Origin: Gymnopilus junonius
Taxonomy: Eukaryota > Basidiomycota > Agaricomycetes > Agaricales > Galerinaceae
Reading direction: 5' to 3'
Assembly (NCBI GenBank): GCA_015501075.1
Contig: JADNYJ010000022.1
Location: 124,001 to 188,000 of the forward strand
Length of the DNA stretch: 64,000 bases
A model generated the notes under the pieces. That model ran no database searches. It saw only the letters and a list, made by a program, of their open reading frames with translations, and was not told where the DNA came from. The position numbers and the translations under genes were made by a program. Positions 34,567 through 47,074 of the stretch are shown here, piece after piece. How positions within the stretch are numbered: position 1 is the first letter of the stretch; each line of letters begins with the position of its first letter.

Positions 34567-37500
34567 ATGTCGTTCACATCGCAGCTGGGGATGCAAGCTA
34601 ACTCGAGACATCAAGTAGATCTTTCTCCAGAACCCGATCTTCACCCGCTTTATCCGACGACAAGTCAAATCTCTGAACAGTTAGGCTCGAACTCGGGTCT
34701 CAATCCAGCTCAGAAAGCTGAACTGGTAGCGCATTGCCTTGCGCGCGCCTGTGCTTTCGGTGACATATCTGTCGTTCAGCACCTCTTGACCGATCCTCAA
34801 GCGCAGGTCCACGTAGATCTGGGTCTACGAGATGAAGACGGGGTCAACTTGATCAGCTTAGCTATCTGCGGGTTCGGCGGTGACTCTGACCGAGATATAG
34901 AAAGGGAAGAATGTGTACGCCTTCTGGTTTCTCAAGGGGCCGATATCACAGCGGACAAAGGTACTCAGCCCTTCATATACTTGTGTGCTAGTACTAACGT
35001 CGAGTCGCGAAGCTGGGTGGACACCATTGCATTATGCTGCAATTCTGTCTCCTCCAACGCTCGTCTCTTACCTAATGACCCATGGATGCTCTCCCTTTGC
35101 TTTAACGGAGAGGAAACTAATGCCTCTAGACATCGTTACTGCCCATTCAATTTTACCTGGAAAGGAAGACGTTGCCCTACTTTTAGAAGAAGCTATGCGC
35201 AGTCAAGGTTGGACTGGGGGAAGAATGGAGGAGCGACGTCGATTGCTCGAGAAGCGGATAAAGAAGAAAGGGAAGAAGAAGGCAATTCGTGAAGATGTCG
35301 GAAAAGTTTTGGACGTGAGTCCTGACTGGTGGGGAACGGATTCAGAACTCTCGGACGATGATTCAGATTCGGAAGATGATGAAGAAGTCGGCGAAGACGT
35401 ATATGTCAGTCGTTGTTACATCTCACCTAATTTAATAAATCAAACACCCTCCTCAGACGCCTCGCCCGGATTACTCTTCCATGCTCGTTTTCTCGCCGCC
35501 CTCGCTTGCACAAATATTTGAATCTCTCATCACAAATTATCGACCAACTTTCAGGGATGCTACTCCAGCTAATACGCTATACATGCTTGCAAGATTTGCT
35601 GCTCTGACTTGCGATCATACCTGGTTGGAGGATGTCATCATAGGAGCTACAGATGCTATTGAAGAGACATTTTTTGTAAGTCAGGCTTATCCTCTATTCT
35701 TCCTGTCATCTTTTTTTCTGATTGCTGCTTATTTTTGGGTTAATATAGAATCGCGCTGAGGATCTGTCATGTCTAGTGTTTTGGCTATACAATACCACTA
35801 TATGGTTGCATTTGCTCGAATGTGACAAGTCTATAAATGAGGCCTGTGAAATGCTCGGGTCGTTCGAGATGATAGAAGAAGTGATAAATTCCGTCTTTGG
35901 TGGGTAAAATGAAATTTATTTTGTCTTTTTTTCATATATGTGATCTGTCCTTGAAGTTTTTATCATCAGATATGCGGAACGGCGGATAGATCAGCTCCTT
36001 GACAATACCATTCTGTCATTTACACCAATGGCAACTGAATTTGAAGCTATCCAATTTGAATCTGAGTGGTCCTTCCTTCGTCCTTTTGCTTCCGGAAAAC
36101 GCAAGGCGCCACCTCCGCCCTCTCCCCTATTGCGCAACGGCCACCTGTCATCGCCTCCTCAAAGTCCAAGTAGACCACACTCTCCACCTCCCAGTCAATC
36201 TTCCCGAGGGATTCCATCGTTAAGGCGGACACTTGCACGCTCACGCGGCCACTCGTCAGCGCCTCCTCTCTCTTCGATTTTCAACGAACCCCCTCTTTCG
36301 CCATCGCCATTTGAGCTGACTTCATTTCTTACATCCCTTCACTTGCTTCTCGTTTTATCTGATATCAATCCTGCAATCGTAACACAGCTGTGGTCTCAGG
36401 TCATGTATTGGACATCTTGTAGGATATGTCTTCGTCCAAGTCACTTGTCTTGGCTAACTGCTCTATGTCAAGGTGAAATATTCAACCGTATCATTACGCG
36501 CAAGAAATATCTCTGCAGGTGAGTTATTCTGTGTGCCTCGTAACTCTTCTTTGACCACATCAAATGCTGCATAGATCACGAGCTGTCCAGATAAGCATGA
36601 ATTTGACCGTGATAGAGGAGTGGATAGACGAAATGGGATTACCTCCAGGCATTCAGATCCATTTTGCCCCTGTCAGGGATCTTCTGAATTGGCTTCAAGT
36701 GGGTCGCTACTTATCTTACCTGTGTTTTTGGCTCAAGATATTTAGCGCCTGTCATCTATCGCTGAGTTTCCGGACCTGGTGGCAACAATACAGACGATGA
36801 AGAATATAAATCCTCTTCAGGTAACTGACCACTCTGTTAGAGTATTTCAGCGCGTATCAACCAGCTTTAATTTAGATGCGTCGTGCTGTCCGGGATTATA
36901 AGTACGAGGTGAACGAAGGGAGAATGACTGAAGAGTGCATCCAATACCTTACACAATTGCAAAAAGATTGGGAAAGGCATCGGGTCAAGTTAGGTGTCGA
37001 GGCCATTAGAAAAGAGGTTAGTTGTTGTGTTTTTACATGTGAGCAAGAACAGATCTAAATCATCTTTCAAGATCGTAGAGCGAGAGCGAGATAGGGACGA
37101 AAGTTCCTCCGTCTTTAACGACGCCTCAAGTGTCTCTGGCAAGGCTCCCTCGATAACACCGTCTGCGGAAACTACTGCCTTACATCAAAATGTTGATATT
37201 TTATTCGACAAAACGGCCGATATAACGGCATGGGAACCTGTCCGTCCTTCTCCAGCTCTCGGCGAATTATTGGACTCTCGGCACATGCTTCCCCTATTAT
37301 TTCCTTCCGACCCTCGACTCTTAGCAGCTCGCCCTGGTAAGAAAATGATACTCGAGGACAATAAACGTGTATCAGTTCAAAGCCTTAGCTCTAACTCGGA
37401 CAAAAGCTCTAGTCATGGTAGTCAGACTGGGATGTCAATGCCTTGGGTATCGAGAAACCGAAAGTTACGGGACGTGGGGGTTACAACCCTTCAATGGGTA

Positions 37501-37749
37501 GACGGTGTACGATCCGCTGCTCGCTGGGGCCGACCAGTCGCACCCGACTATGACGATGAATTATCTGCACCTCCCAATCCGCAAGAGGACCTTGAAGGGG
37601 ACGAAGGCGAATTAACAATAAACGTGGACATTCACATTGCACCTCTTACTCGCAGACCGTCAGGTAGAGCAAAGTCCAAGCCAAGCATGGGTGAAGTCAC
37701 ACCTGTGGATGCTTCATTCGATTCGCACATTCACAACCCTCCCCACTGA
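34567..37749 (+). CDS. Ankyrin-repeat and DIL (dilute) domain protein
   Basis: Ten exons (34567-34960, 35013-35404, 35457-35675, 35749-35899, 35957-36418, 36473-36518, 36575-36698, 36746-36820, 36876-37016, 37072-37749) join in phase to 893 aa. Ankyrin repeats occupy about residues 60-210 (G-D-I-S-V-V-Q-H-L-L, then G-W-T-P-L-H-Y-A-A). A basic then acidic linker follows. The DIL domain of myosin-V tails spans about 260-640, with V-F-I-I-R-Y-A-E-R-R-I-D, S-Q-V-M-Y-W and W-I-D-E-M-G-L-P. In myosin V this domain binds cargo; here it has no motor, as in known fungal ankyrin-DIL proteins. The C-terminus is likely disordered. It is divergent from RRP15. Confidence 0.92.
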
Positions 37750-38154
37750 TCCCTATTTGTCCTCGACTCTTTACTTAATACTAACCGCCCTCCTGTAATC
37801 ACACCCGGGACTTTCTCAATCTAAGTACGATGGACATAACTTCATTGGCATATGTAAATGGTACATTGTATACAGGAATAGAACTGGAAAGAAGATATAT
37901 TCTGTCAGGCCAGGCTCAGAATTGACTGAAGGTATGACGGAGCGGCGAGCTTCAGGAATCGGGATTCACCAACAAGGAGGCTTGGCACTGCGGCTTGACT
38001 GCGGCGGTGTCATTGCGTTGCAAACTATCCGGATTTGGCAGGACATCCCTTAGGCCTGATGGCAATGCTTACTTTGTGCTTTGTGCCCGTTGCATGCAGA
38101 GTACTCTGTCAACGACCTCTATTCTTTCCTGCTGACGATTGAATAACCCGACTA
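37750..38154. other. Intergenic, no gene seen
   Basis: 405 bp between two plus-strand genes; presumably 3' UTR and promoter. Confidence 0.5.
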
Positions 38155-40386
38155 TGGCCTTCATGCAAAATCCGCTCAACAACGATGGGCGAGGTCCCTA
38201 TGTAATGACATATGATCAACGAAATTCGTACCATGCGCCCGAGTCGTCACAGGGAGCGTCCGTGTCAACAAGCGGCTACAACAACGAGAAGAGTGGGCAC
38301 TTTATGGAGTCCAGCACAGACGTTATCTATGACCCTACCAACGTTCATCAATCCCGCGACGAAGCAAACCTAGGGGAGTCTCATACGAGCAATCTCGTGT
38401 ACAATGACAACGATTCCAGTCGACACCTTGTAGAACCAAGTGCGGACGACTCACCAAGCGACCCTTTAGTTCCACACCAAGTAAGATCATATCAAGATTT
38501 AGGTATGATTCAACATTGTCTTGGGCTTAATCTCTAAACCCACTTCAAGAATATGCTGAGCCCCACTTGGGAGGAAAATCACCAAATGCAAGTGGAGGAA
38601 AACTTAAAAGTCTTTTTGCTTCTGCGCGATACCCTTTGGACCAGCGCATACAGGACAAAAAGCGCGGAATTGGTCGACAAAAACACCCTTTCGTCGGTCA
38701 GTATGTACCATCTTTGGTTCTTATATATTCGTCTGACTGCTTAGGATTTAGTGTACGGCTTAACCGTGATCATGGTCGCGGTTTTTATTTATGAAATTGT
38801 GGTTAACTCCAAGCAGCAAGGAAGCCCAATATCCTTGAAGGTAACTTCTGACGCTTTCCTTGCCTTTGCGTGCGCTCACAACCTGTGACCAAAAGCCTGT
38901 TGTCAATCCCATGTTAGGTCCTTCCTCAAGCGTACTTGTGCACGTTGGTGCTCGGTTCCCTCCGTGCATGAAGCTAGTCGAGCAGGTGCCGCCATCTACC
39001 TCTCTACCCTGTAGGCAGACACATATTTTTCCCAATTACTCATTGCTAATTCTGAGTGGCGAGTACAGGTATGAACAATACTGCGAATCCAGTCACTTCG
39101 ATTTGTACAGTAGAAGACCTGTGTGGCTTTGGTGGTATTTCCAACGTGCTTAGTCCAGTTGCCTATTCAAATTCATCGAATTTCAACCAGGATTCCACAA
39201 TGAGGCGCCGAATCAGTGGTTTAGGTGCGCAGGGTTTCGTAAATTCAGTGTTTCTGACTTGAGTGACTTAAGTTACTCATAGATTTATCACCGCTATATT
39301 TCTGCACGCGGGGTTTATCCATATTATTATTAATATGCTAGCTCAGTTGACGTTGTCAGCACAGGTAATCATCTTGCTTAATTGCTTAATGTCGACTGAT
39401 TTATTTGATTTATTGTTCCTAGATCGAGCGAGAGATGGGCTCTACTGGCTTTCTAATCACATATTTCTCGGCTGGGATTTTCGGGTTCGTGCAATTTCTG
39501 TTATTTTGTATCAATCGATCCTTAGTTCGGCCTTTGCCTTAAAGGAATGTTCTTGGTGGAAATTTCTCTCTCGTGGGAGTGCCATCCATCGGGGCGAGTG
39601 GCGCAATTTTTGGGACTGTGGCCGTAGGTCTTTAATCCGAATGAACTATAGTTTTTTTCATAATATCAAGTAACGCAGGTGACGTGGGTTGACTTACTGG
39701 CTCACTGGAAATATCAATACCGTCCTGTGAGAAAGGTTGGTTAAAATTTCTTTACTTTTCAACCCGTCTCACATTCCATTGGCTGCAGCTCATCTTCATG
39801 GCGTTCGAGCTACTGATTGGCTTCGCAATTGGATACATACCTTGTGAGGCCAGACTTAATCATTTTGATCAAAATTTTACTGACAAAACTGACCATCAGA
39901 TGTGGACAATTTTGGTTCGTGCGCTTTTCTGTTTAGTTGGCATGTGGATGACCAATGTTCAACTTCAGCTCACATCGGAGGGTTCATCATGGGTCTTTTA
40001 GTCGGTACAGTATTCTATCCCGTCATAAGTACCACGAAACGCCACCGATCCATTATATGGGTTTTCCGTCTATGTTCTATTCCGCTTGCTATCGTTTTGT
40101 TTGTGCTTCTCATCAGAAACTTCTATACCTCGGACCCGTATGCTGGTAAGACCCTTTTTGCTCCATCTTACAAGCTTGATTAATGATTGCGTAGCTTGTT
40201 CTGGCTGTCGTTACTTGTCCTGTTTCCCTTCGTCTGCGAATAATCATTGCAAAGGGTATGCCTGAGCTCCGCTATTATTCTTTGGCTGACATAAATTTTC
40301 ACAGGACTGGTATGTCAATTGATAGTTTTTTCTCTCTGGCGCTAAAATGGTTTCAAGGACTGACAACATCCAACACGGGCATCTGA
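38155..40386 (+). CDS. Rhomboid-family intramembrane serine protease
   Basis: About ten exons. The first about 130 residues are polar and likely cytosolic. Then come a hydrophobic segment (G-L-T-V-I-M-V-A-V-F) near 38760, an H-A-G-F-I-H-I-I-I-N motif near 39315, and the catalytic serine motif G-A-S-G-A-I-F-G near 39592-39615. The catalytic histidine lies in V-D-N-F-A-H-I-G-G-F, built by splicing a 15-nt microexon at 39900-39914 between flanking exons. A Cys-rich tail (C-S-G-C-R-Y-L-S-C) is on exon 40195-40255, and the last exon starts at 40305. Rhomboids cleave transmembrane segments. The Ser/His dyad and the L-R loop region are all retained, so it is probably active. Several upstream exon borders were not fixed exactly. 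Confidence 0.88.
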
Positions 40387-41728
40387 TAATCTGGACAACA
40401 TTTTCCTTTGTTTAAAGTTCTCAAGCGTTTTGTGGACGTTATTGCATATCTCTCTCTTATACCGCAACATCACTTTCAGACCTGGACTACGCACTCCGTT
40501 TGCTATCCTAGAAAATATACACTATTTTACTTCACTTTGGATTTATTACTTGTCAATGTTATGAATAGTATTTATGTATTCGTCATTGTGTTGTTTTTAG
40601 TGCGGATTCATATTTGTTGGCAAATGTTCTTTAGAAGTCTTCATCTTGTTCGTCGCCCATGGCACTCATGGCTGAATTTTGCCATTACTCCATGTTTTTA
40701 TTTATACCTTTGCGATCGTGTAAGTAGCATGGGCACAGAACAAGTCTAGCTTCATTGCCTACCATAGAGTACTAGTAGCGTCTGTCGATAACGATGATAG
40801 TGAACGACCAGAAATTACAATGCCATCGCCTTCCTTCCATTCCAAGAACCAGGTTAGAGGTAATTTATAAATCGAAGGAGAACCCGATACTGTACAGTTG
40901 TTCGTCCTGTCCATTTTTCCTTAAGTATGCTCGAGCTCCTTTGGATATTGTGCCTTCTGGCCATATTCCCCATGAGCGGACCCTTCCCTTAAGCTATGAC
41001 TTACATTTTAACTCTTCACGTCTCGAAGTGGTCGAGATACAACCCTGAAGTATATCGCGGACTTCAAGGGATACAAATCCGACATCCTCCATTGCAACAC
41101 TGTAATTATATTGATGACAGGCATTCGAGTAACTACATGAAGGATAGCTAGACACGACTGCAACCTGGATAAAGGACAAGTTAGAAATGAAGTTCTTGAA
41201 AAAAAGGGTCAAATGAAAGGAAGAATCAGTATTAGCATGGTAGATCACCATCCCCTAGTCCTTTAGACAGGGTCAGGGCTTGACTTCTAGATTGTTCGAT
41301 CATCTAAGAGTGAAGAGAAACGAAACTCACAAGAACATTATCACGAACGATGAGCAAAGAGGTAAAAAAGAATCATCAACTGGGATGAAAAGCCAATGTC
41401 AGCGGCAAAGAATATGAGGGGAGTCAAAACGAATCAGAAATTTGGGTATATGAAAGACATTCATTAGCCTTTGGCTTCGAAGTAGCGATTCATGTTGTCT
41501 CGTCATTGAGACACAAAGGAGAAGGAGGTGGACATACCATGCAGAAAACGAGAGCTAAGATGATTGTTGTTCGAAAATTGCTTGATTGCTTTTGTGGGTG
41601 TGAATTTAGGGCCGGGTGATACGATCACGTGAAAGTACGCGGCAGCTCAGCTCACGGTGTGACACGGTAACCAGTCGACCTCAAGACGTGTGTTCTGTGA
41701 CAATTAGCGGTCTGTTCACTCCTCTACA
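40387..41728. other. Intergenic, 1.3 kb, no gene recognised
   Basis: Short ORFs exist on both strands (for example minus strand 40994-41251) but none resembles a known protein. The minus strand at 41380-41600 has splice-like signals with very short frames. A small gene or noncoding RNA cannot be excluded. Confidence 0.4.
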
Positions 41729-43003
41729 ATGGCCAATGTTCTTCACCCTCAAATTGACTTCCACCCGAGACCGGTGTCGCATGCGCCTTCACCCTTTGGA
41801 TTTGGATTCGGCCTTGGTTCTTCTGCGTCGACGTCTATGACCTCCTCAGGTTGGGGTACACCTACACCAGGGCACACCAATCCTGCCGCATTTCAAAACT
41901 TTGCTTCCTCAGTAACACAGGCTGCTTTCAACAGGCCGCAGAAGCGAAAGAATGAACATGAAGATGAACCTGAGCGCATGCGGTCTTCGTCACCCAAAGA
42001 TGAATCCATGGAAGGAAGTCCTACTCCTGAACGAGAACGACCAAAGCGTGCGGTACCAAAACGGGCTCGTGTCGCAAACCTGTCTAGCCCCAGCAGCTCG
42101 AAAGGTGGTGGCACATCGAAGGAGGATAAAAACTCTGATAATACTGAAGCGGACGACATTGACATTGGAGTGTTGCTAGGTCGGTCTTGTGATTATTCCA
42201 ATAAGGATTACGACTAACGTGGACATTTCACAGCCAATCTCCCAACACAATCTTTATTACCTATACTAACATCACTATTGCAAAATCAACCTTCCCTCAA
42301 ATCCACCATACTACCTTTAATTCCTCGGCCCACTTTGGAAATTGCTGTTCATGCTTTGAGCCAGGCTGCTAAGAGGCTCCGAGAAGCATATCCCTATTCC
42401 AATGGCCCCATTTTTTCTCAAGCCCTTCCGACTTTTGGCCCAGGGAGGACTGCTCATTCTGTCTTTCAACCACCACCACCCACCGCCCAACCCGTGATGC
42501 GTGATAATTATGTCATCTCTCGGTTACGACCCCACATCTCTGAATATGTCTCAACCTGCATTTCGTTTTTCCCTTACTTCTCTTGTATACCTTCCGTATC
42601 GCAGTTGTCTACATCGCCCAGTCAAAGGAACACAACCTCAAACTCGCAAGCATTGCCGAACGACAAATTTTACCCATACGAAACCTTCCTTTTCCTCTCT
42701 GCAGTCACGAACCAAATTCTGGATCAACCCCCCACGACCGTCTCAGAATTGGCCCCTCTGATTGTCCCCAAGCTTTCTGAGGAGTGGAAAGCATGGGTCA
42801 GCGGGATCGACACAACTGTTAATCAGCAAGGCCGGATGTTCAGCAGTGAAATTGTCAAAAGCTGGGAACGGGGTCTTGACGAAATGGCAGAATCGAAAGA
42901 TGCCGGTATCCGTCAGCTGATGAGGGGTATCAAAGATAGTTGGGTATTGAAAGTTGGGTGGCTGGTTAAGAGAATGCCTCAGCAGGCGATGGATGAACTA
43001 TAA
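41729..43003 (+). CDS. STS1: Nuclear proteasome tethering factor, Cut8/Sts1 family
   Basis: Two exons, 41729-42179 and 42234-43003, give 406 aa. The N-terminus is Gly/Ser/Pro-rich, followed by a basic cluster (K-R-A-V-P-K-R-A-R) that looks like a nuclear signal. After the splice the Cut8 core begins: A-N-L-P-T-Q-S-L-L-P-I-L-T-S-L-L, I-P-R-P-T-L-E-x-A, R-L-R-P-H-I-S-E-Y-V-S, then the C-terminal helical part W-V-x-x-I-D and W-E-R-G-L-D-E-M-A. Cut8/Sts1 anchors proteasomes at the nucleus. The segment around 42545-42660 is Ser/Thr-rich and could be an insert or an unspliced intron that keeps the frame. Confidence 0.9.
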
Positions 43004-43412
43004 AATAATGATGACAAGTTGCTTTCCATGTTTATCGCAATCATTTTCTCGATAGAATCACAATTCATTAAATAAGTTTGTAGCCACTTGATGAGAAGCT
43101 TAAGAGTCAAGAATGAGTATGTGAAGGGTGACGGTAATGACTTTCTTTGAAAGACGTGTGCCAAGTGGATAAGATGTCGTGAGCGTAGTGTGTTGGACGT
43201 CCCGATCGACTGCTGCTCGCTTAAGGGATGACAGAAAGAAATGGGGGTGCGTTCATTGTGAGCTTAAAATAGACTTCGGCACTCAAGCTGTTGACCTCTG
43301 AAACAAACAAAGATCCACAAAGGGTTCCGAAAAAAAAGTAAGGATGGAGCATTCGTCCGCTCGACTAGGGCACTATAGCAGAAAGAATCGGGAGGCGGAC
43401 TCATTCCCATGC
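43004..43412. other. Intergenic, no gene seen
   Basis: 409 bp between two plus-strand genes, with only short ORFs. Confidence 0.5.
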
Positions 43413-45595
43413 ATGCCCCTTCGCGCTCTTCGTCTCCTTCAGACCACAGAGGCCAGATCTCTTTCCTTTTCCTCAACATTACTGCTTGCTGCTGGTCGAG
43501 CCTGGTCTCGACGTGTCCTTACTCATGCGTCTCCCAATCCCGTAGTACGCGGTGCCCACACTCAAGCACAACCACAGTGTCAATCCGTGTCCAATAACTG
43601 GGCGGAATCTAGCCGGGCTGCCCCCTCTCGTTCCAAGTCCGTCTTTCTTTGCAGTGGTGTCTGTCTGGTCTAACCAGTATGTAATTCAATTCTTCCATTA
43701 GACACTCGGACGCGAGGAAACCATCCCAGCGCGTAAGAAACACGCAGAGCCCCTCATCTTCGCAATATTACCCCAGATCGAGGCGCTCATACGTCAATGT
43801 TTCTTATTTCGACCCTCCGTCCGGTGTTTACGAACCGTCCGATGCAGACATGACTTTCGTCCAAGATGTTTCGGGAGCATCTCTCACTGACATTCCTTCT
43901 GAGCTATTACCTCATGTCGTCCACGCAATCTGTGCGAACCCTATACAATCTAAGCAACCCTCACTCCCTCCTACACAATGCCAATCCGCGTCCAATAACT
44001 CGAGGAAATCTAGTCAGGCTGCTTCCTCTCGTCCCGAGTCTGTTTTTCTTTGCGGTTCTGCGTATCGAGTCTAACTGATTATATAGTTGTTCCATTAGAA
44101 ACTCGGGTTCGAGGAAATCTCCTCAGTGCGTAAAAAATTCGCAGAGCCCCTCGTCTTCGCCATCCTCCGCCAGATTGAGTCGTTCCTCCTCAATATTCCT
44201 AATATTGACCCTCCATCCGGTGTTTACGAACCTCCCGGTGCAAACGTGACTTCCATCGAAGATGAATTGACAGCATCTTTCACTGACATTCCTTCCGACT
44301 TGTTACCCCATGTCGTCCATTCAGTCAGTACAAACCCTATTCAACTTTTACGACCTTCTCTCCCTCTTGCACCTACGAGTCGCTCGTCTTTATTCCGTAA
44401 TTTGGTCTATCTCCTCAATAATCGAACGCCTATTTTGCGGTTGCCTGCTCTAGTTGACTACCACGCCCTCTACCCCCAGTGGCACTCGACGGCTTCTTAC
44501 AACATACTCATCGAACTCTCCCTACGACACCAATCTCTGGGGATCGTACAACACCTATTTGAAGGACTTCGGATGAACAACATTCCTAAAAATATTCAAA
44601 CATATAAATTGGAAGTTCGGTGGCTTATTCATCGTGGGCGATGGAATGACGCCTGGGAATATATTCAAGGTGTGAAGGATAAATTTCCAAGAGGCCCCAG
44701 TGGCGAAACTGGAATTCCTTATCCATTATGGTTAGAGTTCTGTCATCCCACCAGGCGAAGGAGAGTTTTGTCTATCGTCCGAAGTGGGAAGACGCGCAAG
44801 CGCTATTTTGAAGTAGTAGAAGAGACCCCTGAGGATCTTTTAACCCGACAGCGACTATTGAACGAACAAAGACCTTCGACTATGCCGGCACTTGCGAATA
44901 CCAAGGCATTTGCCGTCCTATGCCTTGTACGGCTATTAATTCGGACTGGGAAATATGACCGAGCACTACACCTCACCAAGGCTTATTTCGAGGCAATACC
45001 TAGAAGCATAGATGCCAAGACCATAAGACGTTGTCTCGCTATCATTCATGCTCACATGGCGGCTACTACTAGGAAGAAAGCATTGGCCAATTTTTACGAG
45101 AGAAACAGAGTCTTGTTTTCTCTTCTAAAGTTTCATCGTCAATTGCGACCTAATTCACGGACTTTGTATCTCCTGTTGCATCCTCTCGCGCGGGCTAGGC
45201 CCTCTGGCTCGGTTGCCTGGAAGGTTTTACGCAAGTGGAGGAATGAATGGGGTACATATGTGGAAGATAGACGTGTTCAACGGCGCGTTGCTCAGTTTGC
45301 GTTAAAGGAAGGTCGTATGGACGTGGTAAAGGAGATGGTTCTAGCCGAGCAGGCGGACACTCATTATCGCCGTCGTCGTCTATTCGAACTGCAAATAACA
45401 AACGGGCTGAAAAAGTCTCGAGCCAAGTGGCGTATGAAACTTGCGTTTCGAAACATATACCCCCGAAATGGTATCGAAGCACTCCGGTGGTCTCGACTCC
45501 TGGAAAATATACGTCGCAAAAGGAGAAGGAGAAATCGGAGGAGCATGACCGGCATCATACCTCGCGTCGATCAACCTCACCCTGCCGTTCGATAA
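43413..45595 (+). CDS. Mitochondrial PPR-like (helical repeat) protein with duplicated 5' exon unit
   Basis: A start at 43413 codes an Arg/Ser/Leu-rich N-terminus typical of a mitochondrial presequence. The main body is an open frame from about 44099 to 45595 (roughly 498 codons) with helix-turn-helix repeats of pentatricopeptide type: Y-N-I-L-I-E-L-S-L-R near 44498, G-R-W-N-D-A-W-E-Y near 44637, and T-G-K-Y-D-R-A-L-H-L near 44946. The C-terminus is strongly basic. Between them lies a duplicated unit: 43702-43978 resembles 44099-44350 but is frameshifted after about 43795. The likely intron before 44099 is 44055-44098 (GTTCTG...CATTAG); how exon 1 joins it is uncertain. A role in mitochondrial RNA or translation is inferred from the repeats. 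Confidence 0.65.
43577..44350 (+). repeat. Tandem duplication, about 397-401 bp period
   Basis: Matching anchors recur at near-constant spacing. CAATCCGTGTCCAATAACT at 43581 versus 43982 is offset 401. TTCCATTAG at 43693 versus 44090 is offset 397. The CTCC-TCCGGTGTTTACGAAC block at about 43811 versus 44207 is offset 396. Each unit spans the end of one exon, an intron and the start of the next exon of the PPR-like gene. Confidence 0.8.
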
Positions 45596-47074
45596 CGAAA
45601 ATCTCGACATCTGTGAAAACGGAGAGAAAAGACTGATGAATGTATCCTACTCACCACGCGCTGCTTTCTTCGCTCTCTGTCTTTCGCATTATGCTTCATG
45701 TAGTAATCGGCATTAATTCTGAGCCTGGCCAAAATATATACAGTGCTATCGCGGGGGCTTTTATGATCCGGTCTGGGATTTTGATCATAAAGCAAAGGAG
45801 TAGGGTTCAACTTGCAACATATGAAGGTTGAAAAAAGGAAGAAGATCTCTGATCTGAACCCGAGCGCCAATCAAGCTAACAAACGTTACTCATGACACAA
45901 TCCCTTTATGATTTCCCAAGCGATCCTGAAAACTCGACCCCTTGATTGTAAGTAACGCCATTTGTGATAGCAAATAGGCGTTAGACTAAATAAATAAAAA
46001 TTGCATGCGATCACAACTTTTGCGCATCGAGCATTCAGGAGTTGATCGACAATTCCCAAGTGCCCGGTGGATTGACGATTGAGTTCCATGTCAACTGATC
46101 AGCGTTCTTTCCCGTCTTCCCTTGAACTTCTCTGGCTATCACTGTCATCCTTGATATCTCCGCAAAGGACAATGCCTTCGCTGTACTGGGGATTGTTCTG
46201 TTCCACTCTGTCCTTGGGAAAGCATTACTTTAGGTTGCTCAACCAGGATCTCTTGGCCCTTCGCATAAAGAAAGAGATGGCATCTGCATTACTTAGACGA
46301 CAATGACGATGATGTTTGCTTGGAGGTTGACGTAGCACTATCAACTATTCAAATGGAGTTTCTGCAGACGGCTGCGAAGAGATCGTTAACCTTGCGTCAG
46401 TCCCTTCTTTCCTCCGCCTGAGATCCCTGAGAGCTCTGGCTAAAATCCCGTTCATTTCGTGATCTACGCACCTTGCGAAGTTGTGAGATAATGCTTACGA
46501 TACAGACAGCTCTGATGAGGAGCTACCCCAAATCAAAGAAGCTAGGTTTCTAAATCGCATTTCTTGTCATTTTTCCTCGTTGGCCTCCGAGTATTTGCTG
46601 AACAGCATTGCCTTTCTATATCGTTTCGCGCCACAGGCTAGGATAAGTTGTTGTGCTATACATTGACCGCTTCCTACTGCGCGCGATTTCACCGGACGCA
46701 GATCTTTTAACCACATCTAAACGGCTCCAATATCTTTAATCTAATATGCCCAACATTCATGCAAGATAGGCCTGATTTGCTCCTCTGCTTGTCACATTCT
46801 TTTTCTTTCGGAATTGTTATCCAACCTTGTCGTTTACTTGATGTCCAATCATGTGTGTTCGGCATGCTGCAAGAACATCTTTGGACCGCCTCCCAACATG
46901 TCATAATACATTAAACGCTGTCGAAAAGGTTCGTTTTCAGTCACTCAAAAACCCGTGCAAGGGTCCACCCATTCTTGTATAATTCAAAATACGCCACACT
47001 GCGAAATGTTCATAAAGCGAATGGTACTTGCTGTATTTTTTTTCAGCACCCAGCATTCGTATTCGCACTTCATC
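45596..47074. other. Intergenic, 1.5 kb, no gene recognised
   Basis: A 72-codon plus-strand ORF starts at 46088 but has no recognisable domain. The rest has frequent stops in all frames. It may contain remnants of a decayed gene, which I cannot identify. Confidence 0.4.

Noticed and set aside
46088..46306. Small plus-strand ORF
   Set aside because: No conserved motif, no splice partner, stop-rich surroundings.
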